DNA of 59,383 nt from positions 7,568 through 66,950 of the forward strand of contig DUBH01000066.1 of the NCBI GenBank assembly GCA_012960415.1. Reading direction: 5' to 3'. The position numbers were made by a program, and so were the translations under genes. Below the pieces are notes generated by a model. That model ran no database searches. It saw nothing but the letters and a program-made list of their open reading frames with translations, and had not been told where the DNA came from. Every line of letters begins with the position of its first letter. Position 1 is the stretch's first letter. Source of the DNA: Henriciella sp. (GTDB taxonomy: Bacteria > Pseudomonadota > Alphaproteobacteria > Caulobacterales > Hyphomonadaceae). Shown here in pieces: positions 25,797 to 33,964 of this stretch.

Positions 25797-27254
25797 ATGA
25801 GCCGTGTCACCCTCATAACGCCAAAGTCTCCGCCACCGGCCCCTCCGCCGCAGGATCTCTATGCCAAGCGCAAGCAGATCTATCCGAAGCTTGCCCACGG
25901 CAAGTTCAGGACGGTGAAATGGCTCGCCATGGCGGGGATGCTGGGCATCTATTATCTGGTGCCATGGCTGCGCTGGGACCGCGGGACAGGCGTGCCTGAC
26001 CAGGCGGTGCTGGCGGACTTTGCGGGTGAGCGGTTCTTCTTCTTCGGGATCGAGATCTGGCCGCAGGAGGCGTACTATCTCGCAGGCCTGATGATCCTGG
26101 CCGCGCTTGGCCTGTTCCTCGTGACATCGCTGTTCGGGCGGGTCTGGTGCGGCTATGCCTGCCCGCAGACGGTGTGGACTGACCTCTATATCTGGGTTGA
26201 GCGCGCGTTTGAGGGTGACCGGGCGGCGCGCATGCGGCTCGATGCCAAGCCAATGAGCTTCAACAAGGCCTGGCGGAAGGTTGGCAAGCATGCGGTCTGG
26301 CTGCTGATCGCCTTTGTGACAGGCGGCGCTTTCATCCTCTACTTCCATGATGCGCAGATGATCGCGCAGACCTTCTTCATCGGCGAAGCGCCACTGTCTG
26401 CTTACTGGTTTGCCGCCATTCTGACCTTCACCACCTATGCCCTTGCCGGCACGATGCGTGAGCAGGTCTGTACCTATCTCTGCCCGTGGCCGCGTATCCA
26501 GGCGGCGCTTACCGATGAGCACGCCCTCAACGTGACCTATCGCTATGACCGGGGGGAGCCGCGCGGGCCTCACCGCAAGGGTGAGAGCTGGGAAGGACGC
26601 GGCGACTGCATCGACTGCAAGCAGTGCGTTCAGGTCTGCCCGATGGGGATCGATATCCGTGACGGCGCGCAGCTTGAGTGCATCCATTGCGCGCTGTGCA
26701 TCGATGCCTGCGACGAGATGATGAAGAAGGTCGAGCGCCCGACCGGTCTCATCGCCTACGACACGGACATTGCCGTTGCGCGCCGCGCCGCCGGTATGCG
26801 AACGCAGTACCGGCTGATCCGTGCGCGGACCGTGCTTTATGCGGCGCTGATGGTCGCCATTGCTGCGCTCATGGCTTGGGGGCTGCTCAATCGCGGTACG
26901 TTCGAGGTGAACGTGCTGAAGGACCGTTCGCCGCCTTATGTGCGCCTGTCTGACGGCGATATCCGTAACGGCTATACGCTGAAGCTCGTCAACAAGTCCG
27001 GCGAGGCGCGCGAGATGAGCCTTGAGGCCAATGGCATTGACGGGCTTCAGCTGGAAGTGATCGGTCTCGAAGCCACTGAGGCAGGCCGCATCTTCCTGCC
27101 GGTCGCAGCCCATGGTGTGGACCGCTACCGCATCTTCGTGACCGTGCCGCAGGAAACCGCTGGGGGGCGGGACCACTTCACCCTTCTTCTTCAGGACACA
27201 GCCACAGGCGAGCTCCATGGAAACCGTACGAGTTTCATGGCGCCGGGAGACTAG
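25797..27254 (+). CDS. ccoG: cbb3 oxidase assembly protein CcoG (FixG/RdxA)
   Basis: A 485-residue polyferredoxin membrane protein. Seen: WCGYACPQTVW and CTYLCPWPRIQ in the membrane part, two 4Fe-4S motifs (CIDCKQCVQVCP and CIHCALCIDAC), and a C-terminal periplasmic Ig-like domain (IG_FixG). In Rhodobacter and others CcoG reduces Cu(II) to Cu(I) for oxidase copper loading. It is 11 bp after ccoP with a GGAG ribosome binding site and sits in the standard place before ccoH. Confidence 0.94.
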   Translation: MSRVTLITPKSPPPAPPPQDLYAKRKQIYPKLAHGKFRTVKWLAMAGMLGIYYLVPWLRWDRGTGVPDQAVLADFAGERFFFFGIEIWPQEAYYLAGLMILAALGLFLVTSLFGRVWCGYACPQTVWTDLYIWVERAFEGDRAARMRLDAKPMSFNKAWRKVGKHAVWLLIAFVTGGAFILYFHDAQMIAQTFFIGEAPLSAYWFAAILTFTTYALAGTMREQVCTYLCPWPRIQAALTDEHALNVTYRYDRGEPRGPHRKGESWEGRGDCIDCKQCVQVCPMGIDIRDGAQLECIHCALCIDACDEMMKKVERPTGLIAYDTDIAVARRAAGMRTQYRLIRARTVLYAALMVAIAALMAWGLLNRGTFEVNVLKDRSPPYVRLSDGDIRNGYTLKLVNKSGEAREMSLEANGIDGLQLEVIGLEATEAGRIFLPVAAHGVDRYRIFVTVPQETAGGRDHFTLLLQDTATGELHGNRTSFMAPGD

Positions 27255-27257
27255 ATC

Positions 27258-27764
27258 ATGACAAATGTAACGCTCATCGACGCCCCGCGCGAACGCCAGC
27301 TCAAGGGCTGGCACGTCCTCCTGATCATGCTCGCCTTTTTCGGCGTCATGTTCACGGTGAATGGCTTCTTTCTCTATTCGGCGATCACCAGCTTCCCGGG
27401 TGAGGATGTCGAGAAGTCCTATCTTCAGGGCCTCAACTATAACCAGACGCTCGAAGCCCGCCGCGCGCAGGCAGAGCTTGGCTGGACGGTGCGGGCAGGC
27501 CTTTCGGGGCTGGAAGCGGTGGCCGTGCAGGTCGCAGACGCAGACGGCGCGCCTGTCGGCGGTCTGAGCGTTGAGGCGAAGCTGCGGCGTCTCGCGACGG
27601 GCGCACAGGATGTGACCGTCTCGCTGGATGCTGCTGGCTCGCCCGGTCTTTACCGTGCCGACCTGCCAGAGCTTGAGAGCGGCCAGTGGGAGATGATCGT
27701 CACCGCTATTGATATGTCGGGTGATGTGACGCTCGAGGCCCGCAAGGATGTGAGGGTGCCGTGA
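27258..27764 (+). CDS. ccoH: cbb3 oxidase assembly protein CcoH (FixH family)
   Basis: A 168-residue protein with one membrane segment (VLLIMLAFFGVMFTVNGFF) and the family marker GLNYNQTLEARRAQ, followed by a periplasmic beta domain. FixH/CcoH helps assemble and stabilise the oxidase. It lies 3 bp after ccoG; its TGA stop overlaps the GTG start of ccoI. Confidence 0.92.
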   Translation: MTNVTLIDAPRERQLKGWHVLLIMLAFFGVMFTVNGFFLYSAITSFPGEDVEKSYLQGLNYNQTLEARRAQAELGWTVRAGLSGLEAVAVQVADADGAPVGGLSVEAKLRRLATGAQDVTVSLDAAGSPGLYRADLPELESGQWEMIVTAIDMSGDVTLEARKDVRVP

Positions 27765-29971
27765 CCACTGCGGGTAATCCCTCTGCAGGCTGTCCCAGCG
27801 GGCTCGCATCCGCTGAACAAGCGCGTGCGAGCGACATCAGCGCGTTCGTCCGCCGCTCGCCTGAGGGCAATACGCTGCAGCTGACCGTGCGCGGCGCAAA
27901 GTGTGCAGGCTGTCTCTCCAAGATTGAAAAGAGCGTGCAGGCCCTTCCCGGTGTGACGCAGGCGCGGCTCAACCTCTCCAATGGCCGCTTCGACGTGCGC
28001 TGGCGCGGCGACCTTTCGGCAAATGACGTCGCAGGGACGGTGTCTGCGCTCGGGTATGGTGTCGCGCCCTTTGCCCCCGACGCCGCAGACAGCGCGGCCA
28101 AGAGCGAAGAGCGCAAGCTGCTTATCGCAATGGCCGTCGCAGCTTTCGCGGCAGCGAATGTCATGCTGCTTTCGGTTTCGATCTGGTCGGGCCACGGAGA
28201 GATGGGGGAAGCAACCCGGCGGGTCATGCATGCAATCTCTGGCGCCATCGCCCTTCCGGCCGCGCTCTTTTCGGGCCGCATCTTCTTCCAGTCGGCCTGG
28301 TCAGTGCTTCGCCGGGGCCATGCGAATATGGACGTGCCGATCTCGCTCGCCGTTCTGCTCGCCCTCGGTGTGAGTGTCACCGAGACAATCCGGGGCGGCG
28401 AACATGCCTATTTCGACGCCGCCGTCATGCTGCTCTTCTTTCTGCTGATCGGCCGCTTTCTTGATGCGCGTCTGCGTCGTCGGACCCATGCCGCCGCGCA
28501 CGATCTGGCGGCGCTACAGGCGCGTACCGTGACCCGTCTGGAAGGCACTGAAACGCGCTCCGTGCGTGCCGATGAGATCATGGCGGGCGATATCGTGCTG
28601 GTCGCGCCGGGTGAGCGCCTCACCGTCGATATCGACGTGCTGGACGGTGTCAGCGAGGCTGATGAGAGCCTTGTCAGCGGTGAGAGCCTGCCGCGTGCCA
28701 TTGCGCCCGGAGCGCGTCTCTTCGCGGGCTCAATTAACCTGACGCAGCCATTACGTGGATGCGCGATCTCTGCGGCGAGTGACTCTCTTCTCGCTGACAT
28801 TGCGCGCATGCTTGAGGCGGGTGAGCAACGTCGTTCCAGGTATCGCCGTATCGCGGACAAGGCAGTCTCTCTCTATATTCCGCTGGTTCACACAACCGCT
28901 GCGTTTACCCTGATTGGCTGGCTTTTGGCCGGGGCAGGTGTGCGTGAAGCGATCATGATCGCTGTCTCGACGCTGATCATTACCTGTCCGTGTGCACTCG
29001 CGCTGGCCGCGCCTGTCGTGCAGGTGGTCGCCGCCGGTCGCCTGTTCCGCAAGGGCGTCTTCCTTCGCTCCGGCGATGCGCTTGAACGGATTGCAGAGTG
29101 TGATCACGTCGTCTTCGACAAGACCGGCACGCTGACCCTTGGGGAGCCTGAGCTTGCCCGCAGTGCCAATGATCAGGACACTGTCCAGCGCGCCGCACGC
29201 CTTGCGCGCGCCTCCCGCCATCCGCTGTCACGCGCGCTCGTCGCTGCGGCTGGCGCAGGCAGTGTCGCTGCCCATGTGAAGGAGCATCCGGGCCTTGGTC
29301 TCGAGGCTGAGATTGATGGCGTGCGCTGCCGTCTTGGGTCTGCCGAATGGGTGGGCGAGGAAACCTCTGCCGCCACCACCAGCCTTCAGCTCTGGTATGT
29401 TGAGGGCGATGCGGCTCCTCATCGTTTCCTGTTCGAGGATGCGCTTCGCCCTGGTGCGGGCGATGTCGTCGAAACGCTGCGTCGCCGCGGCATCGGTGTC
29501 GAGATCCTGTCGGGCGATCGCCCAGATGCGGTTGCCACGATCGCATCGGCGCTGTCGGTGACCGATTGGCGCGCGGGCGCAAGCCCGGCCGACAAGGTTG
29601 AGCGACTGGAAGAGCTGCGTGCGGACGGCCGCAAGGTTCTGATGATCGGCGACGGTCTCAATGACGCTGCCTCGCTTTCGCTGGCGCATGCCTCGCTTGC
29701 GCCAGGCGGTGCCATGGATGTCAGCCAGTCTGCCAGCGACGGTGTCTATACGGGCGCGGGCCTTGGTGCGATCCTGACCATGATCGACGCGTCGAGCCTT
29801 GCCCGGCGCCGGATGGTGCAGAACTTCTCACTGGCTGCGGTCTATAACTTCATCGCGGTGCCGATTGCGGTGGCCGGTTTTGCGACGCCCCTGGTCGCAG
29901 CGATCGCCATGTCGGGGTCGTCCATCATTGTGACGCTGAATGCGCTTCGGCCTGGCTGGAAGAGGTCCTGA
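27761..29971 (+). CDS. ccoI: Copper-exporting P1B-type ATPase CcoI (FixI)
   Basis: A 736-residue heavy-metal ATPase. Seen: an N-terminal metal-binding domain with RGAKCAGC (Cys48, Cys51), the TM6 copper motif CPC in TCPCALALA, the phosphorylation site DKTGTLT, and GDGLNDAASL. CcoI proteins move Cu(I) out of the cytoplasm to supply the oxidase CuB site. The start is GTG, overlapping the ccoH stop by 4 bp (GTGA). Position and length are typical. Confidence 0.94.
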   Translation: MTTAGNPSAGCPSGLASAEQARASDISAFVRRSPEGNTLQLTVRGAKCAGCLSKIEKSVQALPGVTQARLNLSNGRFDVRWRGDLSANDVAGTVSALGYGVAPFAPDAADSAAKSEERKLLIAMAVAAFAAANVMLLSVSIWSGHGEMGEATRRVMHAISGAIALPAALFSGRIFFQSAWSVLRRGHANMDVPISLAVLLALGVSVTETIRGGEHAYFDAAVMLLFFLLIGRFLDARLRRRTHAAAHDLAALQARTVTRLEGTETRSVRADEIMAGDIVLVAPGERLTVDIDVLDGVSEADESLVSGESLPRAIAPGARLFAGSINLTQPLRGCAISAASDSLLADIARMLEAGEQRRSRYRRIADKAVSLYIPLVHTTAAFTLIGWLLAGAGVREAIMIAVSTLIITCPCALALAAPVVQVVAAGRLFRKGVFLRSGDALERIAECDHVVFDKTGTLTLGEPELARSANDQDTVQRAARLARASRHPLSRALVAAAGAGSVAAHVKEHPGLGLEAEIDGVRCRLGSAEWVGEETSAATTSLQLWYVEGDAAPHRFLFEDALRPGAGDVVETLRRRGIGVEILSGDRPDAVATIASALSVTDWRAGASPADKVERLEELRADGRKVLMIGDGLNDAASLSLAHASLAPGGAMDVSQSASDGVYTGAGLGAILTMIDASSLARRRMVQNFSLAAVYNFIAVPIAVAGFATPLVAAIAMSGSSIIVTLNALRPGWKRS

Positions 29972-29972
29972 T

Positions 29973-30137
29973 ATGGAAATGCTCGCCTTTCTTATTCCCG
30001 TTGCTTTGATGCTGGGTCTGGTTGGCCTCGTCAGCTTCATCTGGGCGGTGCGGGAAGGCCAGTTCGATGACCCGGACGGAGCCGCCGCCCGCATCCTGAT
30101 CGACGAGGATGAACCGGCCGAGCGGCCGCTTAAGTAG
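29973..30137 (+). CDS. ccoS: cbb3 oxidase maturation protein CcoS
   Basis: A 54-residue protein with one membrane segment (LAFLIPVALMLGLVGLVSFIWA) and the family tail VREGQFDDPDGAAARIL. CcoS is needed for cofactor insertion into the oxidase in Rhodobacter. It starts one base after the ccoI stop; an earlier in-frame start would overlap ccoI. Confidence 0.93.
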   Translation: MEMLAFLIPVALMLGLVGLVSFIWAVREGQFDDPDGAAARILIDEDEPAERPLK

Positions 30138-30207
30138 CTCTACCTAGAGACCCTCAACCTCCCCGCAGCTAGTTTTCTGCCAAGACCGAAGCAAGGGATT
30201 GGCAGGC

Positions 30208-31554
30208 ATGAGAGACGACTGGATCGAGTTCGCTGGCGCTCAGGTGCCTCGCTATACAAGCTATCCGACCGCCGTTGATTTCGACGAATCCGTGACCGCT
30301 GAAACGGCGAAGTCATGGCTTTCTGCAATCGAGGAAGGCGAAGGCCTCTCGGTCTATGTCCATATCCCTTTTTGCCGGAAGCTCTGCTGGTATTGCGGCT
30401 GCGCGACCTCTGTCCCGAACGGCTACAACCGGATCGCTTCCTATTTCGACGTCCTTCTGAAAGAGGTCGATCTCTGGTCGAACCAGATTGGCGAGGGCGA
30501 GGTCCGTCACCTTCATTTTGGTGGGGGCACGCCGAACGCACTCTCACCTGACGATTTCCGGCGCCTCACACACCATATCCGCTCACGGTTCCGGGTCGCG
30601 GAAGACGCAGAGTTCTCGGTTGAACTCGACCCCCGGGTCCTGAGCGGCGGAATGATCGAGGCGATGGCCGATAGCGGTGTGACGCGCGCCAGCCTGGGCG
30701 TCCAGACGCTGAGCCTGCCAGTCCAGAAGGCCATCAACCGGATCCAGCCGCGGTCAATGATCACCCGGCATATCGCATCGCTTCGACGGGTCGGCATCCG
30801 GGCGCTGAATGCTGATCTCATGTATGGCTTGCCGCTTCAGACCGAAGCTGATGTCGCCGAAGCGGCCGACTACTGCGCTGAGACCGGTATCAACCGCATT
30901 TCGGTCTTCGGCTATGCGCATGTGCCGTGGTTTGCGAAGCATCAGCGCGCCATCGCCGAGGCAGACCTGCCGGGGCTCGCCGAACGTATGCGCCAGGCCG
31001 AAACCGCCGAGCGCATTTTCGAAAAGGCAGGCTATGCAAGCATTGGCTTTGATCACTATGCCTTGCCAACCGACAGCCTTGCCATCGCGGCGACCGAGGG
31101 ACGGCTGCGGCGTAATTTCCAGGGCTATACGGACGATCAGAGCCGCTACCTTATCGGTATCGGGCAGACGGCGATCTCAGGCTTTCCGCAAGGCTATGCC
31201 CAAGGCCAGAAGGGCCTTCTGGAATGGCGTAATAGCGTGCTGGACGGCGACCTGCCCATCGCACGCGGCATTGCGAAGACGGGCAAGGATGAGATGCGGG
31301 CTTATGCGATCGAGCGGTTGCTCTGCGATCTGAAAGTCGATCTGGGCGATGTGCTGCACCGCTTCGGCTATGACCGTCATGAGTTCGACGCTGCGCTATC
31401 GCGGATGCGCCAGCTTAAGGCACACGACCTCTGCGTCATTGATGGTCTGAAAGTCAGCGTGCCTGAGACCGCGCGCCTTCTTATCCGCAATGTGGCCGCC
31501 GCGCTCGACCCGCGTCTCGTCCAGGCAGCGAAGCGCCACGCCATCGCTGGTTAG
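30208..31554 (+). CDS. hemN: Oxygen-independent coproporphyrinogen III oxidase
   Basis: A radical SAM enzyme of 448 residues. Seen: the HemN cluster motif CRKLCWYCGC in YVHIPFCRKLCWYC, the GGGTPN loop, and a C-terminal HemN domain. It makes protoporphyrinogen IX without O2, supplying heme at low oxygen, which fits its place 70 bp after the cbb3 assembly genes. The ATG at 30208 is chosen because AAGGGA lies 9 bases upstream; a TTG three codons earlier overlaps that site and is less likely. No FixK box is seen in the short gap, so it may be read from the cco operon. Confidence 0.92.
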   Translation: MRDDWIEFAGAQVPRYTSYPTAVDFDESVTAETAKSWLSAIEEGEGLSVYVHIPFCRKLCWYCGCATSVPNGYNRIASYFDVLLKEVDLWSNQIGEGEVRHLHFGGGTPNALSPDDFRRLTHHIRSRFRVAEDAEFSVELDPRVLSGGMIEAMADSGVTRASLGVQTLSLPVQKAINRIQPRSMITRHIASLRRVGIRALNADLMYGLPLQTEADVAEAADYCAETGINRISVFGYAHVPWFAKHQRAIAEADLPGLAERMRQAETAERIFEKAGYASIGFDHYALPTDSLAIAATEGRLRRNFQGYTDDQSRYLIGIGQTAISGFPQGYAQGQKGLLEWRNSVLDGDLPIARGIAKTGKDEMRAYAIERLLCDLKVDLGDVLHRFGYDRHEFDAALSRMRQLKAHDLCVIDGLKVSVPETARLLIRNVAAALDPRLVQAAKRHAIAG

Positions 31555-31584
31555 GCACTCAGCGGTTTTTCAGTTTTCAGGAAT

Positions 31585-32730
31585 TCAGGGGCAGCCAATT
31601 GCTCGGGCGAGGCTGTTGCGGTGAATTTCGCTCGTGCCGGAATAGATCGTCGCGGCGCGGGTAAAGAAGTATTTCGCGAGCGCCTTCTCATCGTGCGGGG
31701 CAGCCTCCAGCGCGACTTCGGTGATTTTCTGATGCAGCTCGCTGGCGCGCAGTTTCATCATCGCTGAGCGGGCCGCATCATTCAGCTGCGCATGCTCCTT
31801 TGACAGCCTTGCCTCCAGTGCTTCGAACCCGGTGATGTCCGCCTCTAAAAGATTCAGACGGCGCTTGAGGTCGGGATCATTCGCTGCCGCAGTCACGAAC
31901 CGCGCGGCGGCGCGCCAGGCCTGCCTCAGCGTCCCCGTGGTGGTGTTGTTCGACCGGGCGATCTTCATCAGGACCCGCGCGATGCGCCAGCCGTCGCCTG
32001 CCTTGCCGAGCGCGGCGCTTGCAGGCGCCTTCACATTGTCGAAGTGGACTTCACAAATCTCTTCGGAGCCATCGATACAGCGGATCGGACGGACCTCGAT
32101 GCCCGGGAGCGACATGTCCAGCAGCAGGAAGACGAGCCCGTCGCGGCCGCTTGAGCCTGGCTCGCTGCGGGCCAGCATGTACATATGCGTCGCCATCTCA
32201 GCGAAGCTCGTCCAGAGCTTGGTGCCATTCAGCAGGAAATGGTCACCGGTGAGCTCTGCCTTCATCGAGAGGGCAGGGAGGTCTGATCCTGCACCGGCTT
32301 CGGAGAAGCCCTGACACCATTCATGCTCACCCGTCAGGATACGCGGCAGGTAATGGGCTTTCTGAGCGGGGGTGCCTTCCTGCATCAGGAGGGGGCCGAT
32401 TGTACGGATACCGGACGACATGATGAGGGGCGCGTCATTCGCCGCGCAGGCCTGCTCAAAGTAGAGCCGCTCTGGCGTGGACCAGCCCGCGCCGCCATGC
32501 ATCGTTGGCCAGCTTGGCGCGAGCCATCCCTTGTCGAACAGCTTCTGGCGCCATTCCTTGCAGGCCCATGACGGGGACTTGAGACCGGTCGTCGCGCGTC
32601 CGGCGTCTCTCAGCTCTGGCGTCAGTTCCGTTGCCAGAAAGCGGTCGACCTCGCGCCGGAAACACTCCGTTGCGCCGAGATCTGTATCGGTCGCCGTTTG
32701 GCTAAACTGCGAAGAAAATGATCCATCCAT
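31585..32730 (-). CDS. Acyl-CoA dehydrogenase
   Basis: A flavoenzyme of 381 residues with the usual three domains: N-terminal helical, a beta domain with WCQGFSEAGAGSDLPAL and LNGTKLWTSFA, and a C-terminal helical domain ending near YSGTSEIHRNSLARAIG. At the Glu site of many family members the sequence reads YSGTSEI rather than YEGTSQI, so the base may lie elsewhere. It oxidises an acyl-CoA with FAD; chain type unknown. The ATG at 32730 with GAGGG 9 bases upstream is preferred over a TTG two codons earlier. It is divergent from the LysR gene and has its own promoter and operator candidates (32835-32875). Confidence 0.85.
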   Translation of the reverse strand: MDGSFSSQFSQTATDTDLGATECFRREVDRFLATELTPELRDAGRATTGLKSPSWACKEWRQKLFDKGWLAPSWPTMHGGAGWSTPERLYFEQACAANDAPLIMSSGIRTIGPLLMQEGTPAQKAHYLPRILTGEHEWCQGFSEAGAGSDLPALSMKAELTGDHFLLNGTKLWTSFAEMATHMYMLARSEPGSSGRDGLVFLLLDMSLPGIEVRPIRCIDGSEEICEVHFDNVKAPASAALGKAGDGWRIARVLMKIARSNNTTTGTLRQAWRAAARFVTAAANDPDLKRRLNLLEADITGFEALEARLSKEHAQLNDAARSAMMKLRASELHQKITEVALEAAPHDEKALAKYFFTRAATIYSGTSEIHRNSLARAIGCP

Positions 32731-32834
32731 GGGCAAGAGCCCTCATGTTTCAGCGTGCACCCAGCAGACGCGTCATGAGGGCAAACGCCAATGAGGAACA
32801 CTACCTAGCGCGGCGTCAGCCGGGCCATGCAACT

Positions 32835-32851
32835 TATTTGAATATGAAATA
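32835..32851. promoter_or_regulatory. Candidate LysR-type box TATTT-N7-AAATA
   Basis: A 17-bp inverted repeat with 5-bp arms that contains the T-N11-A spacing of LysR-family sites. It overlaps the -10 box of the acyl-CoA dehydrogenase promoter and lies 130 bp upstream of the LysR gene. Binding is inference. Confidence 0.4.
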
Positions 32852-32875
32852 TACTGTTCCGGAATGATCAGACAA
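32848..32875 (-). promoter_or_regulatory. Promoter of the acyl-CoA dehydrogenase
   Basis: Minus strand TTGTCT (32875-32870) and TATATT (32853-32848) are separated by 16 bp. Transcription would start near 32841, giving a leader of about 110 nt. The rest of the 251-bp divergent gap holds no gene that I can see. Confidence 0.5.
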
Positions 32876-32981
32876 ATTCGACTGCATTGCCGGGCCCGAC
32901 TGTATGTTCTGTTGCGATTTCCGCACTATTGCTTATGGGCTGTACTGAGGCATAATTATTCATCTGTGGAATGACTTGAAA

Positions 32982-33917
32982 ATGTCCAAGCAAGCTTTGG
33001 CAGACCTTCACGTCCGTGATCTGAGGCGGATAGATCTCAATCTGCTCCTCGTTTTCGAGGCAATCTTCAAAGCCGAGAGCGTTAGCCAGGCGGCGCAGAC
33101 GCTGGGCATGGCGCAGCCGACCGTAAGTAACGCGCTTAATCGTCTTCGCGACCAGTTTTCTGACCGCTTGTTTGTGCGCTCTGATCGCGGGGTCCGGCCG
33201 ACGCCGCTTGCCCTAAGCCTTGCCGGGCCGATCTCGGATGCGCTGAACCTGCTGCGGAGCGGGCTACAGGCAGAGGCTGACTTCGACGTCGCAACGGCCA
33301 ACCGGCACTTCAAACTCATCCTGCATGATTACAGCGTGCCGTCCGTCCTGCCGCCGCTTCTGAAGCTGCTGGACCATCGCGAATCCAGCTGCAAGCTGGA
33401 AGTCATTACGCCCGACTGGCAGCGCCCGCATGATGCGCTGACGAATGGTGCAGCCGATCTCATGCTGGACGTGTACCCGGTGAAGACGCCGGGCCTTGTG
33501 TTTGAGCCGATAACAGATGTTGAGGCGGCCTATATCGTTCGCGGAGGTCACCCCGTCGTGACGCATGAGATGACGAGGGAGCATTTCGAAACGCTGGGGC
33601 ACGCGGTGCTGCAAACGCCAATCCAGCAGCGCCTGCAGGTGCCTCATATGTTGATGGCCGAACAGCTGAAGCGCAGGGAGGTGTGCATTCTGCCGAATGC
33701 GTCGGATCTGGCGCTGACAGTGGCGACGACTGATCTGATCGCGGCCGTCCCGAAACGTTTCGCAACGCTGGTGGCACCGTTCTACCGTCTTCGAGTGCTG
33801 CCGGCGCCATTCGATTATCCGAAATTCAAGATGTTCCTGTCCTGGTCGAGTGACAAGAATGATGACCCCGGCCTGCGCTGGATCCGCAATGTGATCCGCA
33901 ACATCTTTATCGACTAG
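32982..33917 (+). CDS. LysR family transcriptional regulator
   Basis: A protein of 311 residues. The N-terminal winged HTH (about 15-75; LRRIDLNLLLVFEAIF, SVSQAAQTLGMAQPTVSNALNRLR, RLFVRSDRGVRPT) is typical and resembles the NodD/NahR-like branch; a periplasmic-binding-like effector domain follows. It probably controls the divergent acyl-CoA dehydrogenase 251 bp away in response to an unknown small molecule. The ATG at 32982 is preferred; a TTG two codons earlier is possible. The ribosome binding site is weak. Confidence 0.85.
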   Translation: MSKQALADLHVRDLRRIDLNLLLVFEAIFKAESVSQAAQTLGMAQPTVSNALNRLRDQFSDRLFVRSDRGVRPTPLALSLAGPISDALNLLRSGLQAEADFDVATANRHFKLILHDYSVPSVLPPLLKLLDHRESSCKLEVITPDWQRPHDALTNGAADLMLDVYPVKTPGLVFEPITDVEAAYIVRGGHPVVTHEMTREHFETLGHAVLQTPIQQRLQVPHMLMAEQLKRREVCILPNASDLALTVATTDLIAAVPKRFATLVAPFYRLRVLPAPFDYPKFKMFLSWSSDKNDDPGLRWIRNVIRNIFID

Positions 33918-33964
33918 TCGAAAGAGGCTGCCGCGCGAGGCCGGGTGTCTATGTCCGGGCGAGT

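Noticed and set aside
22211-27809. Three long overlapping open frames (584, 640 and 684 codons) on the strand opposite the cbb3 operon
   Set aside because: They mirror GC-rich codons of ccoN-ccoG, show no domains, are rich in Arg/His/Asp/Gly/Pro as shadow frames are, and the plus-strand genes are beyond doubt.
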